Position numbers and translations under genes: made by a program
In this document: positions 62,494-64,000 of the stretch, in pieces
Position numbering within the stretch: position 1 is the first letter of the stretch
Layout of the letters: every line of letters begins with the position of its first letter
From: CBDFKS01 sp965248905
GTDB taxonomy: Bacteria > Chloroflexota > Dehalococcoidia > Lucifugimonadales > JAGWBF01
Assembly (NCBI GenBank): GCA_965248905.1
Contig: CBDFKS010000007.1
Span: 186,001-250,000, forward strand
DNA: 64,000 nt
Direction of reading: 5' to 3'
The notes under the pieces: generated by a model
Told to the model about the DNA's origin: nothing
Databases searched by the model: none
The model's input: the letters and a program-made list of their open reading frames with translations, nothing else

Positions 62494-64000
62494 ATGGCAG
62501 GACGAGTCATAGATGAGCTGGTAACCATCATCAGATACAACACCAGCAACCGAGAATTGCGCCGCGCGGAACAGCAGGTCAACGACTTCACGAGGAATAC
62601 GCAGAGGCAATTCGCATCCTGGGGACAGGCTATCAGCAAGATCACCAGGGCCGCCACCGTGGTTTTGGGCGCACTTGGGGCTGGAGCTTTCAAGGTTGGC
62701 GCGGCCGAAGAACGCTCGCTACTCAACTTACGTACTCAGTTGGGGCTCACCGCTGATGAAGTCGAAGAGCTGAAGGCTCCGCTCCGGGATCTCTCCAAAG
62801 AGACGAACCGGTCATTGAAAGAGGTCAGTGACGCACTATTCTCTGTAAAGTCCGCTGGCCTGGAGACCGCAGATGCACTTGTCGTGATGGACCAGTCAGC
62901 CAAAGCGGCCGCATCTGGACTGGGAGAGACGAAGCCCATAGCCCTGTTGGCTGGCGCTGCGGTTAACTCGTATGGAGCAGCGGTGCTTGACGGCAAACGG
63001 GCGGTCGAGATTCTGCTGGCAACTGTCAAGGCCGGCAACCTTGATGCTGCGCAACTCGCGACAACGTTCGGGCGCACCTTCGAGTTCGCTGCCAAACTAG
63101 GGGTGGGAGTTGACGAGGTTGGTACGGCCATAGCTGGATATACCCGTGGAGGCCAGAATGCATCCCAAGCTACGGATGCCGTCAGAATGGCTCTTACGGC
63201 CCTGTTGGCTCCAAGTGCCGAGGCAGAGAAGATTCTCTCCGGTGTGGGGCTTTCTGTTGAGGATGTGCATCGGCACATTCGTGAAGAGGGTTTTATCCAG
63301 ACCATCAGGACGCTCAGCGACGAGCTTGAGGGCGATACGACCCAGCTACGCCGCCTGTTTGGCGATGTGAATGCAGTTGGTTTCGCCCTCAGCGCCTCCG
63401 GTCCCAAGTTTCAGGACTACATCAAAATACAATCCGAAGTTCGCGCATCAACAGGCAGCGTAAACGAGGCATTTGAAATCTATGCCAATTCGAGCGTTGC
63501 TCAGGCGGACGAGGCCACCAACAATCTCCGACTCGCTCTATCTTCCCTATACAACAACGTTCTTGCACCTTTGCTCCAGCTCTTTGGCAAGCTGCCCGCA
63601 GCAATACAGACGGTCGTTCTGGGAATGGGGGCGATGCAGATCGCATCAACTATCGGCCTTGGTCCATCCGTAGGCGGGCTCGTGACGTCCTTGGGCCGCT
63701 TCATAGTGGCCCTCAAGACGGGAACCATCTGGCAGTCGAAATTCGTGCTCAGCCTAAAGGCAACCAGGATTGGGATGCTCCTCACCGGCGCAACAGCAAG
63801 GGTCATGTGGGCATCGATCATAGGCCCTATCGGGATTGCTGTAGCACTCATAGGGATTCTGGTCTTCAGGTTCCGCAGGCAGATCGTGGACGCTCTGATG
63901 GGCGTGTGGAGCTTCATCAAGGACAAGTGGCGAGAGATTGCGGGCCTGCTCCTGCTGCCCATCCTTGGTCCCTTCGCCCTGATAGCGACCAACGCCTTCG
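62494..64000 (+). CDS. tape measure protein, partial
   Basis: The frame runs off the window after 502 codons. It begins ELVTIIRYNTSNRELRRAEQ QVNDF, and has LRDLSKETNRSLKEVSDALF, EFAAKLGVGVDEVGTAIAGY TRGGQNASQATDAVRMAL and hydrophobic segments near the end (SIIGPIGIAVALIGILVFRF). This is the TP901-type tape measure, which sets tail length and helps DNA entry. Confidence 0.9.
   Translation, partial: MAGRVIDELVTIIRYNTSNRELRRAEQQVNDFTRNTQRQFASWGQAISKITRAATVVLGALGAGAFKVGAAEERSLLNLRTQLGLTADEVEELKAPLRDLSKETNRSLKEVSDALFSVKSAGLETADALVVMDQSAKAAASGLGETKPIALLAGAAVNSYGAAVLDGKRAVEILLATVKAGNLDAAQLATTFGRTFEFAAKLGVGVDEVGTAIAGYTRGGQNASQATDAVRMALTALLAPSAEAEKILSGVGLSVEDVHRHIREEGFIQTIRTLSDELEGDTTQLRRLFGDVNAVGFALSASGPKFQDYIKIQSEVRASTGSVNEAFEIYANSSVAQADEATNNLRLALSSLYNNVLAPLLQLFGKLPAAIQTVVLGMGAMQIASTIGLGPSVGGLVTSLGRFIVALKTGTIWQSKFVLSLKATRIGMLLTGATARVMWASIIGPIGIAVALIGILVFRFRRQIVDALMGVWSFIKDKWREIAGLLLLPILGPFALIATNAF

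Larger units (their letters stand above)
21950..64000. mobile_element. prophage, left part (contractile-tailed phage)
   Basis: A continuous block of phage genes begins with a large serine recombinase and includes repressor, recombination, replication, methylation, terminase, portal, protease, capsid, sheath, tube and tape-measure genes in conventional order. The right end lies outside the window. Tail sheath plus tube indicates a myovirus-like particle. Several genes carry frameshifts (two methyltransferases, the minor head protein), so it may be defective, or these positions may be sequence errors. Confidence 0.9.

Overview
The window joins a bacterial chromosome segment (1 to about 21.95 kb) to the left part of a large prophage (about 21.95 kb to the right edge, not complete). 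The host genes are typical of uncultured Chloroflexota of the Dehalococcoidia/SAR202 type: CaiB-type CoA transferase, enoyl-CoA hydratase, bicovalent-flavin oxidoreductase, a three-gene 2-oxoacid:ferredoxin oxidoreductase and a GntR/FadR regulator. That assignment is an inference from gene content; no rRNA is present.

Region 1 (1-6.6 kb) is a gene graveyard. One intact enoyl-CoA hydratase gene sits among fragments of an ABC substrate-binding protein, a SnoaL-like protein, an amidohydrolase, a 3-hydroxyisobutyrate-dehydrogenase-type enzyme, an Asp/Glu racemase, a polysaccharide deacetylase, a WD40-like protein, a tRNA 3' half, and a TIR-like gene split by an IS1182-type remnant between perfect 79-bp direct repeats. 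Three fragments carry a single in-frame stop with good homology on both sides.

Region 2 (6.6-21.99 kb) is an orderly host segment: tRNA-Thr(UGU), an NHL-repeat protein, a CoA transferase, two small zinc/DUF proteins, a FadR-type regulator followed by the oxidoreductase genes, a DUF5678 plus retropepsin-like pair, a PLP-dependent dehydratase, a BBE-type FAD oxidase, an AIR-synthase-like protein, a small membrane exporter, a c-type cytochrome lipoprotein and dnaN. Two copies of a short palindromic element lie in its intergenic spaces.

Region 3 (21.95-64 kb) is a prophage inserted at the 3' end of dnaN; its large serine recombinase gene overlaps the last 40 bp of dnaN. It holds a repressor/Cro-like switch, an array of small accessory genes, an exonuclease/annealing-type recombination pair, ParB-like, helicase and primase/toprim genes, a RuvC-like resolvase, several DNA methyltransferases (two broken), a MazG-like protein, and then terminase, portal, protease, capsid, connector, sheath, tube, tail chaperone and tape-measure genes of a contractile-tailed phage. 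Five toxin-antitoxin pairs (four HicAB, one RelBE) are scattered through it, four of the operons being placed like morons.

The most unusual features are: (a) a promoter-hairpin-array-terminator unit at 50464-50632 with four hairpins in an exact 20-nt period whose stems covary; (b) repeated gene ends (the GEVRW, IDEYRRP and HGGKAL tails and the MNLxxLQKEAHAIAK and MSARDH heads) that carry stop codon, Shine-Dalgarno and next start, and look like hinges by which cassettes were stacked while translation stayed coupled; (c) a tail sheath gene swollen by six 19-residue repeats and seven copies of a ~95-residue domain; (d) two covarying palindromes inside the ParB-like gene; (e) several promoters placed so that transcription should start on the A of the start codon.
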